The notes beneath the pieces were generated by a model that was not told where the DNA came from, searched no databases, and saw only the letters and a list, made by a program, of their open reading frames with translations. Both the position numbers and the translations under genes were made by a program. Positions 46,294 to 56,335 of a DNA stretch of 64,000 bases are shown here, piece after piece. The stretch lies in NCBI RefSeq assembly GCF_002105155.1, contig NW_019029001.1, forward strand, positions 248,001 to 312,000, given 5' to 3'. The stretch comes from Lobosporangium transversale. Taxonomy: Eukaryota > Mortierellomycota > Mortierellomycetes > Mortierellales > Mortierellaceae. How positions within the stretch are numbered: position 1 is the stretch's first letter; every line of letters starts with the position of its first letter.

Positions 46294-46679
46294 TGTCCTA
46301 AATCGAGGCAACTTAAGCTCACGTCCTATAACAAGTGACGTCATGGTAGGTAGGACCAGAGGTATACCTATAGTGGTACCCTCAAACCCACCCCGTCCTG
46401 CCTGGACGTGAGCTCAGCCACCCGATCTTCCCCGCTATAATAAATAGTGGACTCTCCGTCCCTGAAGTGTTCCTTACCTTTATCTTGGTACAACACTTCA
46501 GGTATGCAACCTCATTCATCTCAGCACTAGTTACTTGTATAGTATTATATGTATCATAAACTAATAAAGACCTTTATCTTGGTACAACACTTCAGTGTGT
46601 TCTATGTATTTGCGTCTCGTTGCGGTTTTTAAGGGCATCTCAGTATAACCCCCCGGTTCTTAAGACAGTGATTTTTTCA
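46294..46679 (+). repeat. 5' LTR
   Basis: Begins TGTCCTAAATCGAGG and ends GTGATTTTTTCA. It contains TATAATAAATAG (about 46436) and an internal repeat of ACCTTTATCTTGGTACAACA (46476 and 46569). Confidence 0.9.
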
Positions 46680-46680
46680 A

Positions 46681-46698
46681 TGGTAGCAAAGGCACCAC
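46681..46698 (+). other. Primer-binding site, initiator tRNA-Met type
   Basis: TGGTAGC is complementary to a tRNA ending GCTACCA, as initiator tRNA-Met does in fungi. It begins one base after the LTR. Ty1 and Ty3 use the same primer. Confidence 0.6.
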
Positions 46699-46830
46699 GG
46701 TCTTAACGAGCCCAATAATCAACGATCAGTCCACAGTTTTTTTTTTGGTCGCACAGTTTTTATTTGTCAACAGTTTTATTTGTCCACAGTTATTTGTCCG
46801 TAATTCGGTTACACAGTTTACAAATAGTTT

Positions 46831-48390
46831 ATGGTGGTTTTTAGCCCACCAAGTGATACAGAATCGGAATCAAGTTATACCACGGCAGAAATGGATGCAG
46901 CAGAGATATTTGCACAGCGTCAGCAACAGTTGCAGCAGGCCTCGAGTGAGGAGCTCGCGCGAAGAGTCGAGGAGCTCACTAGGCAACTCGAGTTCGCCAA
47001 TAATCAATTGGCCTCAGCACCAGCGCCCCCGGCAGTAAGCCGATGGCTGGACCCTCACAGGCCAGCCCCGCAGTTTGCCGCTCAGACCTCTACTTTCTCG
47101 GGGCACGAAGTCGCCTTCGACCTTGATGCTTGGCTCAAGTTCATCGAGCTGCAGTTCCGGAGTCAGACGTGGCCGGACAACAAGAAAGTTCCCAGTTTTG
47201 TCACCATCCTCAAGGGAGGTGCTCTGTCGTGGGCCCTCCAATATATCGATGACAAGGGCGAAGACATCGGTTGGGATGCGTTCAAGGAAGACTTCGTTAA
47301 GAGATGGACGCAGACCCATCTTTCACAGAACCTGAGGGCCCAGTTAGACGGGCTAAAGATGGAGAAAGACGAGGCCCTAATCAGCTTCATGAGCAGATAC
47401 GTAGCGTTAGCCAACAAAATCCATGACAAGTCTACAATGGACAAGAAGTTGGAGTTAGCCAGAAAACTCCCACAATATATCCGAAACAAACTTGTTGATA
47501 TCATGAGGCCTGAGGATTCGCTCGAGACCTTCACTCACAAGATTGCCTTGAAGGATCAAGACCTGTCGGCCTTCAGATCCCTCACCAGTGGCCATGCGGG
47601 GGGAAACCCAGTCCATGGCAGTCGTAACCTTGGGTTTAGGTCGCAGTCCTTCGCTAGTACTAATGCCGACGCCCCCAGGTCCAGTGTGCCAAGTGCGCCA
47701 GACATGTCCATGGATTTGGACCATGTCCGGCAGCGTTTCACGGAGGAAGAGCTTGAGGTTGCGGCCATGCAGACTCGCCAGCATAGTGAGGGTCGAAAGT
47801 GCTTCCACTGTGGCAAGAACGGCCATATCAAAGCAAACTGTCCAGATAGAAGTAAGCCGCGATGCTACGGCTGTGGGATCCCTGGACATAGAATAGAGTA
47901 CTGCCCTGGCAATAAAGGTCGCAATTCTTCATCGTATATTTTACAGTCCTATCACCTAAAGAATGGCAATACCCCAGAAAATTATAAAGAGTTGAAGCGG
48001 CCGGTGCACGAAGTACGCGCAAAGGTCGGAACCTTAGGGGCACGCGTGCTGATCGACTCCGGTGCTTCCGGTAACTTCGTCTGCTCTGAATTCATAAGGG
48101 ATCTCAAGAAGGAAGACTACCGTTTACTACCCTTACCTAAACCAGTCAGGATCCTGATGGCTCGTGGCCAGAGCTCTGTCTCGTCAACCACGGCTACTCT
48201 TGCTCTCAGTATGGGCGACGAGGTAATGAGAGAAACGGGAGCCGTCGTTGATAATTTGAGATACGATATCATCCTAGGGCAACCCTGGCTGCGAAAGTGG
48301 GAACCCGCAGGTAAATTGGCGTACTGGAATATACAAATGGCAAGGTCGAAAAGGTTGGCAGGCGATACGCAGCGTAAGGGAGGAAAATAA
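46831..48390 (+). CDS. Ty3 Gag-protease
   Basis: 519 aa, intact. The capsid region (FSGHEVAFDLDAWLKFIELQ, FVKRWTQTHLSQNLRAQLDG) is followed by two zinc knuckles (CFHCGKNGHIKANC and CYGCGIPGHRIEYC), then a retropepsin-like domain with active site LIDSGASGNFV and the downstream DIILGQPWL motif. A TAA (48388) separates it from pol, so readthrough, frameshifting or a separate start would be needed. The first codons are uncertain; MDAAEIF at 46891 is an alternative start. Confidence 0.85.
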   Translation: MVVFSPPSDTESESSYTTAEMDAAEIFAQRQQQLQQASSEELARRVEELTRQLEFANNQLASAPAPPAVSRWLDPHRPAPQFAAQTSTFSGHEVAFDLDAWLKFIELQFRSQTWPDNKKVPSFVTILKGGALSWALQYIDDKGEDIGWDAFKEDFVKRWTQTHLSQNLRAQLDGLKMEKDEALISFMSRYVALANKIHDKSTMDKKLELARKLPQYIRNKLVDIMRPEDSLETFTHKIALKDQDLSAFRSLTSGHAGGNPVHGSRNLGFRSQSFASTNADAPRSSVPSAPDMSMDLDHVRQRFTEEELEVAAMQTRQHSEGRKCFHCGKNGHIKANCPDRSKPRCYGCGIPGHRIEYCPGNKGRNSSSYILQSYHLKNGNTPENYKELKRPVHEVRAKVGTLGARVLIDSGASGNFVCSEFIRDLKKEDYRLLPLPKPVRILMARGQSSVSSTTATLALSMGDEVMRETGAVVDNLRYDIILGQPWLRKWEPAGKLAYWNIQMARSKRLAGDTQRKGGK

Positions 48391-51300
48391 TGGCCAGCTG
48401 GCTTCAAATATTGAATCTACCGGGGCGAGCGACAATAAGAGCGTTAAGGAAACTGCAGAAAGGACAATGGAAGGAGACGTCATAGAAAGTGTCGCAGAGA
48501 CAGTGGCAGGCACAGACGAACTGTGGAATACGACAGTAAGAGAGGGCGAGGAAGCAACAATGGGAAATGTGAAGAGCGATGGAATGGAGCAAGTAGAAAT
48601 GGTGAAAGCAAATGAGGAGACAAAAAATGGGGAATCTACAGAAAAAGAAAAAGATCATCTGATCTCAACCTCTGCAGAGCATGAGGCCAAGAACCGTACA
48701 GACGTTCGCCTCGTCGGAGTGAAGCATTTCAAGAAGATCCTGAATACTACAGAGGATTATGGAGTTTGCTTTATCAGTGGGGACGAAGTAGAGTTAGTGG
48801 TCAATTCCGTTGACGCCGCCGGTGAGGAGCAGAAAAGGTCCCAGAGAGATACCGCGCGCTGATAGAGGAATTCGCAGACTCCGTCTTCGCCGACTTGAAC
48901 AAACTTCCCCCACACCGTCACGTTGATCATCGCATCGAGACTGGCTCGGCCCTCCCTATCGCCATGCCGGTGCGGAGGATGTCGCCTGAGGAACTGGATG
49001 CATTAAAGGAGCAATTAGAAGAGCTGCAGAAGAAAGGCTTCATTCGGCCCAGTATTTCCCCTTGGTCAGCGCCCGTTGTATTCGCTAGGAAGAAAGACGG
49101 AAGCCTCCGTCTGTGTGTAGACTACCGCGCGCTCAATGCAATTACCGTCAAGAATAAGTACCCTCTGCCACTCATTGATGAATTCTTCGACCGACTCTCA
49201 GGTGCAAACCGAGTTTTCTAAACTCGATTTGCAATCAGGCTTCAATCAGATTCGAGTCAACCCCAGCGACGTGGAAAAGACCGCTTTTGGTACCCGCTAT
49301 GGTCACTTTGAATATTTGGTGATGCCTTTTGGTTTGATTAACGCACCTGCGTCCTTCCAGGGGATGATGAATGAAGTTCTGCAAGGCGTCTAGATAAATT
49401 TTGTTTAGTCTTCATGGATGATATCCTAGTATTCAGTCGCAACCCTGAGGACCATAAGGAACATTTGCGTTGGGTACTTGAACGTCTGGCGAAATATCAA
49501 CTCAAGGTCAAGATGTCCAAATGCGAATTCGGCAAGCCTGAACTCCTCTTCTTAGGCCACGTTGTGAGCGGTGAAGGCTTGAAAGTCGACCCCTCAAAGA
49601 CAGAAAGCATCCAATCATTGACGGCGCCCACCAATGTTCAAGAGGTTCGTCGATTTTTAGGTATGGCTGGCTACTACCGCAAATTTATTAAAAATTATGC
49701 CTCTCGGGCCGCTCCCCTCAGAGATCTCACAAAAGAAAAAGACAACAACAAAATCAAGACCAGACCTCTCCCCTCGCCGTGGGGCGAGAGAGAACAAGCT
49801 GCCTTCGACGACCTCAAGCAAGCCCTCGCCTCAGCTCCCGTTCTACGCCTTGCCGATTTTTCTCGCCCCTTTTTCATCGAGACTGATGCGTCCCTCACTG
49901 CCATTGGTGCCGTCCTGAGTCAGGACTTTGGTTCAAACGGCCGGAAGGAAATGCACCCTATCGCTTTCATGTCGAGGAAATTAGATGAGGGTCAGCAGAA
50001 ATGGCCAACACATGAGCGCGAATTGTATGCAATTGTGCGCGCTTGCGACGAATGGCGTACTTATATCCAGGGCAGAACAGTCAACATTTTGACCGACAAT
50101 CACAGTTTGGTGTTCTTAAAACGACAAAAAGGCATGAGCAGACGCATGGCGGGATGGAGCCAACACATGGAGCAACAAGATCATGTTATCATCTATCGTC
50201 CGGGCAAGGATAATCCTGTTGCCGATGCTCTTTCTAGGCCTAATGAGGAGAATACCAAGGACGTCACCTGCAACTTCATGGAACTCGCCAACGGGGGAGC
50301 TCGGAATAAAAGAGAGTAACCACGACGCAGGTGTTGAGGCGTTCGAGGAGGCATTATTGATGGCCATGCAGAGTTTGACGAGACACTGGAAGATATGGAT
50401 TGGCCTCTATTAATGGTCGAGTATAAGGAAACGGGCACCCTCGCTGACCCCGCACACCAGGACTTCCTAGGTTTAATGAGGGAGGAAGAGGATAATTTTG
50501 TGGTGGAAGACGGGAAAGTGTTTAGAGTGATGGGTGATACGCAAGTAGAATTTTTAAATTTCGCTCGGCGCGCAGATTACATGGCCAAAATGCATGAAAG
50601 TATGGGACACCCCGGTGCGCAAGGCTTATTTGAACGCATCCAGCCTAGATATTGGTGGCCTCGTATGCGTGAGAGCATTCAAGAAGCATGCCGTACTTGC
50701 AAGGAATGCCAGCTGACTCGCGGAGGAGCAACGGTCACCGAACCTCTCCACACTTTCTCGGTGGCTAAACCCTTCCAACGCTGGGATATCGATTTCATCG
50801 GACGCTGTCCCAAGACTAAGAATGGAAACATGTGGATAATAGTCGCTGTAGATTACGCCACTAGCTGGACAATAGCCAAAGCTACGCCTGACGCCACTGC
50901 CGAGACAGTCTCAAATTTCATTTATGAGGAAATTGTCATGAACTTTGGTTGCCCCGCAGAGCTGATTTCCGATAGAGGCAGTCAGTTCATGTCAGAGGTC
51001 CTGCGAGAATATCTTAAGAAGATGAAAGTTAAACACCGGCTCACCTCCGCGTATCACCCGCGCACAAATGGCAAAACCGAACGCACTAATGGCATCCTCG
51101 GCGCCGCATTAACAAAATACGTCGGTGATAAGATGAAGCACAAGTGGGACCTCTTTCTAGATCAGGCACTTTTCGCCTGCCGCACCAGAATACATAGCGT
51201 ATCTAAGAAGTCACCATTCTACCTAGTCTATGGAGTCGAGCCCACGATACCTGGCGACCTCACTCGTCCTTATGTATTCGATGGAGCGGTTTTCACAGAG

Positions 51301-52044
51301 GTTCAAGCCGCGAGAGAGGCCGAGCTTGAAAGATTGAAACTTGAGAGGCTATCAAACGAGGAGCGGCAACAGGAAGCCGCAAGGCTCATGGAGGAAAGGT
51401 ATAATGAGAGACATGACATCGACCCCGAAGCTCCGAGGCAAGTGTACGAGATTGGCGACTGGGTTTTAGTAAAAAACATAGCGAAAAGGAAATTTGAATA
51501 CCCTTGGTATGGACCATTGCGTGTCGAGACGATTACCCCTTTTGGCGCCTACAAGCTTATCTGGCCCGATGGAAAAGCGAAAATGGACCTTGTGCATAAA
51601 GACCGTCTGAAACCAGTGAATCTACCCGCGGGTAGTCCAGAACCGACGCGCGCATGGTATAAAACCCGCAACAGTCGCGATGAACTCACCATCCCCATGG
51701 AGACCATTCAAGAAGAAGACGAGCGAGGGCCTCAGTCGGAGCCAGAAGTAGGTACAGCAGTGCAACCCATACCCCTCGAAGGTTCATCGCGTACAACGGC
51801 CCCATCATCATCAGCAAGGCCCGCAGCTACCGCATCGCCCCCTCCTGCGCGACCACCACGTTCCCTCTCAAGGCCCAATCCAAAGATTGACGCCGCAGGG
51901 GCGGCTTGGATTTCTCGTGGGGAGTCTGTCCTAAATCGAGGCAACTTAAGCTCACGTCCTATAACAAGTGACGTCATGGTAGGTAGGACCAGAGGTATAC
52001 CTATAGTGGTACCCTCAAACCCACCCCGTCCTGCCTGGACGTGA
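48391..52044 (+). pseudogene. Ty3 pol (RT-RNase H-integrase), frameshifted
   Basis: Segments in three frames: RT ([20 protein letters not shown], then FMDDILVFS), RNase H (FFIETDASLTAIGAVLSQ), integrase zinc finger (HESMGHPG, CRTCKECQ) and core (WDIDFIGRCPK, LISDRGSQF, YHPRTNGKTERTNG). Frame changes occur near 48830, 49210, 49390, 50290 and 50370, each by one or two bases. Protein similarity resumes at once after each. The integrase frame continues into the 3' LTR and stops at 52044. No chromodomain was seen. Confidence 0.85.
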
Positions 52045-52312
52045 GCTCAGCCACCCGATCTTCCCCGCTATAATAAATAGTGGACTCTCCGTCCCTGAAG
52101 TGTTCCTTACCTTTATCTTGGTACAACACTTCAGGTATGCAACCTCATTCATCTCAGCACTAGTTACTTGTATAGTATTATATGTATCATAAACTAATAA
52201 AGACCTTTATCTTGGTACAACACTTCAGTGTGTTCTATGTATTTGCGTCTCGTTGCGGTTTTTAAGGGCATCTCAGTATAACCCCCCGGTTCTTAAGACA
52301 GTGATTTTTTCA
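51927..52312 (+). repeat. 3' LTR
   Basis: Matches the 5' LTR base for base by eye. Purine-rich GTGGGGAG lies just before it as the polypurine tract candidate. Confidence 0.9.
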
Positions 52313-52836
52313 GTGCTGAGTATCCTAGCCGATGATAAAGGGAGAAACCAGTGACCTGCACGTGCCCGATCAAGATACCCCAGCCACCGAGAACCCCCAC
52401 GTCTGTTTAACGCTTCTGGAGCATTTTGTTCATAGAGTGTAGAAAATAAATCCCCCATGACCCTGAGGGTCCTTGTTATCAAAAAAAAAAAAGGTCTGTT
52501 TACGCGCTGACGCCTAGAGAGGAGCCCAATGTGCCCAATGGCTGAGTAGTATTCTCTTCAGGGCACCCCCCTGTCTAGCCCAGGGGCCGGGTTCGAGTCC
52601 TGGTTAAGGCACATAAAGTGAAGCAAACATGTGCCAGGTCAGGGATTTGCTTGAGTTTTTATACTTTCTCTCCGAGACAGCCTAGTGTTCTCCGCTAAGG
52701 CTAAGATCGTGGGTGCACTACCCTAAGTCGCCTGTCTGGCCACACGTCTTAGGTATATATATTCCACCCCCCCGGCCGAACCAGCGGTACATCTGACAGC
52801 ACATTCTCTCATCCACCCACTTGACTAGGACAGCTA
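52313..52836. other. Unassigned sequence between the Ty3 and Tc1 elements
   Basis: No gene seen. Contains the tRNA-like sequence at 52530-52613 and the C-rich CCACCCCCCCGGCCG near 52766. Confidence 0.4.
52530..52613 (+). other. tRNA-like sequence (pseudo-tRNA or SINE head)
   Basis: TGTGCC at the start pairs with GGCACA at the end. TGGCTGAGTAGT resembles an A box, and GGTTCGAGTCC is a perfect B box with a pairing T-arm. The anticodon stem CCCTG/CAGGG has loop TCTAGCC, with C where U33 belongs, and three extra bases lie between T-arm and acceptor stem. So this is probably a tRNA-derived relic and not a working tRNA. Confidence 0.35.
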
Positions 52837-54468
52837 CACTATCATGCAAAACTGATTCAATAATTCATTCCCATGTGCATTTCTTTTTTTCATTCCTAGA
52901 AACCGTATATGCATACACCACTCATACTTTGGTTTAATAAAGCTCCCGTCTTCTTCTACGTCATAGTGATGCGTTGTGACATTAGCTTGTCTCATTTGAA
53001 TAGCTAATGACTTTTTTGTTCATGCAGGTCATTGAATCAGTTTCACATGTGCTCATTCGGTGGCCAAAGATCTTTATTCTTTTGTGAGGCATAACCTTAC
53101 ATCAATAGATAGTATTCCAACCATGGGCATCACTGACAGCTTGGAGTCTCTTATGGATACCTATGATGAGTTTGCGGCAGAAGCCCACTGGGATCCTGTA
53201 CCATTCAACCGATATTCGCTCCCATAGTTCATCACAGCTCTTAGCTCGCTCCGGATACCTAGAGAGCCGCCTATCCAATTCTGCCCACATGTGTTCAATA
53301 GGGTTGAGGTCAGGGGATTGTGCTGGCCACTCTAGAAGTGTACCTTCCTCTTCTGTCAGATGTACTGACTCCAAATACTTCCTAACAATCTTCGCCGTGT
53401 GCTTCGAGTCATTGTCGTGCTGAAAGACGATATCGCTTTTAGTTAGGCCCCAGTCATCAAGCGACATCTGTAGATCCTCCTGCAGTAGTTTGATGTAAAG
53501 TTGTGCGTCCATACTATTGTCAATCTTTGCAATGTATCCAGGTCCGTACCATGAGAAGCATGACCACACTTTAACATTACCACCCCCAAACTTGACAGTG
53601 CCTTGCACCGACCTGCGAGTGAGGCGTCCCGGATTGTCGTCCCAGATCCACTGCACGCCATCAGAGCAGATTCGGTTTATTTTCGATTCATCTGACCAAA
53701 TAACCTTTTTCCAATCTTCCAGAGTCCATTCCTTATACTTTTTGATAAAATGCAAACGAGCTTTAATATGCCGTCGACGTAAAGCTGGCTTATGTACACG
53801 CCTCTTTGCTGTCAATCCTAACTCCTTGAGCCGTCGTCTAACGGTGGTCTCAGAAACAGCCGCTGGTATGAGCTGGTTGGCTCTGACGGTGGCCTCAACT
53901 GCAGACTTGAGTGTACCTCGTTTCATGTTCACCTTAAGATACTGCATGATACCTCTAGGTACTTTCCTTGGTCGACCGCCTTTATTGACTGGCATGTACT
54001 CCTTATTATGTGCATAGATCCTGGTGGCCGTCGCTATTGATATACCAACACTAGCAGCAGTTTCTCTAGTAGACATGCCTCCCATCATTAACCTCCTGGC
54101 TTCGTTGACTTTCCTTTGTGGAGTGGGTCTCATATTCTGTGAAGGTATAGTTAAGAGAGAGTTAAGCAAGTGTTCATAAAGGAAAGAGAGAAAAGTCCTT
54201 TTTTTACTGGCATTAAATGACGTCCAAAAGTTGTCATGGGCAACATTTTAGACCACATGTGAAACTGATTCAATGACCTGCATGAACAAAAAAGTCATTA
54301 GCTATTCAAATGAGACAAGCTAATGTCACAACGCATCACTATGACGTAGAAGAAGACGGGAGCTTTATTAAACCAAAGTATGAGTGGTGTATGCATATAC
54401 GGTTTCTAGGAATGAAAAAAAGAAATGCACATGGGAATGAATTATTGAATCAGTTTTGCATGATAGTG
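52837..54468 (-). mobile_element. Intact Tc1-type transposon with 214-bp inverted repeats
   Basis: 1632 bp, flanked by TA on both sides. The terminal repeats (52837-53050 and 54255-54468) read identical by eye and begin CACTATCATGCAAAACTGAT. Each repeat is itself edged by inverted copies of AACTGATTCAAT (outer) and ATTGAATCAGTT (inner), probable double transposase-binding sites. An intact transposase lies between them. It is a strong candidate for a recently active copy. Confidence 0.92.
53102..54169 (-). CDS. Tc1/mariner transposase
   Basis: 355 aa, uninterrupted. It cuts and pastes the element at TA sites. Two N-terminal helix-turn-helix regions (STRETAASVGISIATATRIY and VSETTVRRRLKELGL) flank a GGRPRK AT-hook-like motif. 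The catalytic residues are in VIWSDESKIN, FQHDNDSKHT and LNPIEHMW. I count 39 residues between the second Asp and the Glu, five more than the usual DD34E; the extra residues sit around VHLTEEEG. Met13 (MRPTPQRK) is a possible alternative start. Confidence 0.93.
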   Translation of the reverse strand: MLNSLLTIPSQNMRPTPQRKVNEARRLMMGGMSTRETAASVGISIATATRIYAHNKEYMPVNKGGRPRKVPRGIMQYLKVNMKRGTLKSAVEATVRANQLIPAAVSETTVRRRLKELGLTAKRRVHKPALRRRHIKARLHFIKKYKEWTLEDWKKVIWSDESKINRICSDGVQWIWDDNPGRLTRRSVQGTVKFGGGNVKVWSCFSWYGPGYIAKIDNSMDAQLYIKLLQEDLQMSLDDWGLTKSDIVFQHDNDSKHTAKIVRKYLESVHLTEEEGTLLEWPAQSPDLNPIEHMWAELDRRLSRYPERAKSCDELWERISVEWYRIPVGFCRKLIIGIHKRLQAVSDAHGWNTIY

Positions 54469-54754
54469 TATGATCACAAAGTTTGACGGAGTCCAAAGTA
54501 GAAATTTCAGACCAATCCCGCAAGATTTGGGTCTACATGCTAGTGGATTTGATCGAATAAAAAAATTAAAGTCGTCCTTAGCTAGAGTCGGCACGCCAGC
54601 CTCCGCGGCTTTTCACGGGCGCAACAGGCCACATCGGAAAGATGGACTTCGAGTACTGACCACGGTATACATTGGTGGAGAAATCATGGATACGAATTGG
54701 CTCTTCACAACCATACCGTGGGAACTTTGAGAGTTTCGCGTGTTTCATAGTTGA
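54469..54754. other. Unassigned sequence
   Basis: Outside the Tc1 element. One 86-codon open frame (54470-54730) starts in the element's flank and has no recognisable domain; probably not a gene. Confidence 0.35.
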
Positions 54755-54929
54755 GGCGAAAGTGAAATGTTTTATGGTAAATCGGAAGTCAAGGAGATCA
54801 AAAGGTTTATTATTTTAGCTAGGTCGGAGCCTTATATAGGCTCCAACATAGCCGTCACTAATTGCTCTGATCTATGAATAAAAAGGGGAGTGCTCCATTT
54901 GGGTACACTCCCTAGCCTCAGGACGTAAC
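54755..54929 (-). repeat. Putative 3' LTR of Ty3 element A
   Basis: On the minus strand a polypurine tract CTGGGGGGGAG (54943-54932) is followed by TGTTACGTCC, then TATATAAGG and AATAAACC about 25-30 nt later, the LTR core arrangement. The far edge, near ACCATAAAACA, is a guess. No second copy is in the window. Confidence 0.45.
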
Positions 54930-55500
54930 AACTCCCCCCCAGATTTTATGTAGGGTTTTTGGCGTCTTGTCTAAAGGCCTTGAGGAAAAATAAGAAAAAC
55001 CTCTTGTTGTTGAAAGGTAGGAGGAAAAAAAATAAACCTCTTGAGGACAAAAATTTAAACCTCACGTGAGACTTCACAGTGTCTATTCTTAAAACTTGTT
55101 TTGATATTTCTTTTCTGTGATTAGAGAGAGACTTTATCTCAAAAAGTAATGTCAGCAAATGGATCATGGAAATATAACAGCCATTGGATCAGGATGTGTC
55201 ATACAGGAGATGTGGGTAGTAATTATTCAGCATGTCAAAAATGTAGAAATCTCATTGGTCCTTTGTCAAACAGGGATCACAAAAAGATCACGCCATCCAC
55301 TTCCCCCCAGAAGGACGAATGAGGATTCACGAAGCAACTGAAGAAGATTAAGGTCAAAAGGAATGAAGATTGGAAACTTCAAACGCTCACTCATTCCTTC
55401 ATTCCTCAGTATTCACTTTTGCTACTCAAACACCTTCTTGCAGGGACACATACTCATTACTTACTTTCCTTATAACAGCCATCAGCAGACAATTATCAAT

Positions 55501-56184
55501 ATGCCTTCTAACAATTCTCCCTCTTCCCCCCTGTCTGACTCTTCAACTCTACATGAGTATGAGGACTATGAATTTATCCCTACGGAGCTTTCAACAGCTC
55601 CGTCTTCACTCATATTAACAGAGACTGCAGACGTGGAGAATCGCAGTAACTTCGAAGGAGATACTGAGGAAGAGAGCAGCTATGACGCTGAGGACGACGA
55701 GGATTATGAGGGTGAGGAGGATCTGTGGGATAGTGACGAGGAGACTCGTGCCTGGAAAAAGGCACACTATCAGTTTTACCACCCAGAGGCACGGAGCCGA
55801 TCAGCCTCTCTGGAAATCCCAGGACCTCGTCCTATCAGGAAGCGAAAGGAGCCCTCTGGTGATGAAGAGTCATCAGGCAGCGAAAGCAGTGAAGCAGAAT
55901 TGTCAAGCTGTGGAGTGTGCACGACTCTTGGGAAGAGAAGACGTTTGATGGCGGAGAGTGGCGATGATTCCGCGAAGAGCCGCCTCCAAAGAGAATTCGC
56001 ATGGGCTAAGAGGTATGAACGCCTCTACAAGAAGTATACTAAGTTGCGCAAGCAATCAGAGAAGTATAAGACTATGCGCATACGGGTAGAGAAAGTTGTA
56101 GATTCTCTTAACTCTCAGTTGCCATCACATCCAGTTGCTAGTTGCAAATGCTGCAAGGGAAAGAATAAAGTTGATAGTTGCTAA
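55501..56184 (+). CDS. Acidic coiled-coil protein encoded antisense inside Ty3 element A
   Basis: 227 aa from the ATG at 55501; the frame is open from 55363. Order: Ser-rich start, acidic stretch (EEESSYDAEDDEDYEGEEDL), basic KRKEPSGDEESS, then CGVCTTLGKRRRLM, a charged coiled coil (RYERLYKKYTKLRKQSEKYK) and a C-terminal cysteine cluster CKCCKGKNK. It lies between the pol stop and the LTR of element A on the opposite strand and is intact. Lys/Arg clusters suggest nuclear location. Not recognised; it could be an accessory gene of the retroelement or a captured host gene. Confidence 0.6.
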   Translation: MPSNNSPSSPLSDSSTLHEYEDYEFIPTELSTAPSSLILTETADVENRSNFEGDTEEESSYDAEDDEDYEGEEDLWDSDEETRAWKKAHYQFYHPEARSRSASLEIPGPRPIRKRKEPSGDEESSGSESSEAELSSCGVCTTLGKRRRLMAESGDDSAKSRLQREFAWAKRYERLYKKYTKLRKQSEKYKTMRIRVEKVVDSLNSQLPSHPVASCKCCKGKNKVDSC

Positions 56185-56335
56185 ATTGAAATTTATTGAC
56201 TGTTGCGTTGCAAAAAAAAAAAAAAATATTGAAATGAGGACGAGTGTGTGCTCTCTTTTCTTCATACTGGAGAAAACTTATTTGTACAAAAACTCCAGTT
56301 ATCTCAACCCTACTAATATAACAGCTCTCTGCACT

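Larger units (their letters stand above)
46294..52312 (+). mobile_element. Ty3 LTR retrotransposon inserted upstream of tRNA-Val
   Basis: Two LTRs of 386 bp (46294-46679 and 51927-52312) look identical by eye and end TG...CA. If the LTR starts at 46290 instead, the flanks GTGTT and GTGCT would be a 5-bp duplication with one mismatch. The primer-binding site TGGTAGC starts at 46681. Gag-protease is intact, while pol is broken by several indels. Confidence 0.9.
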
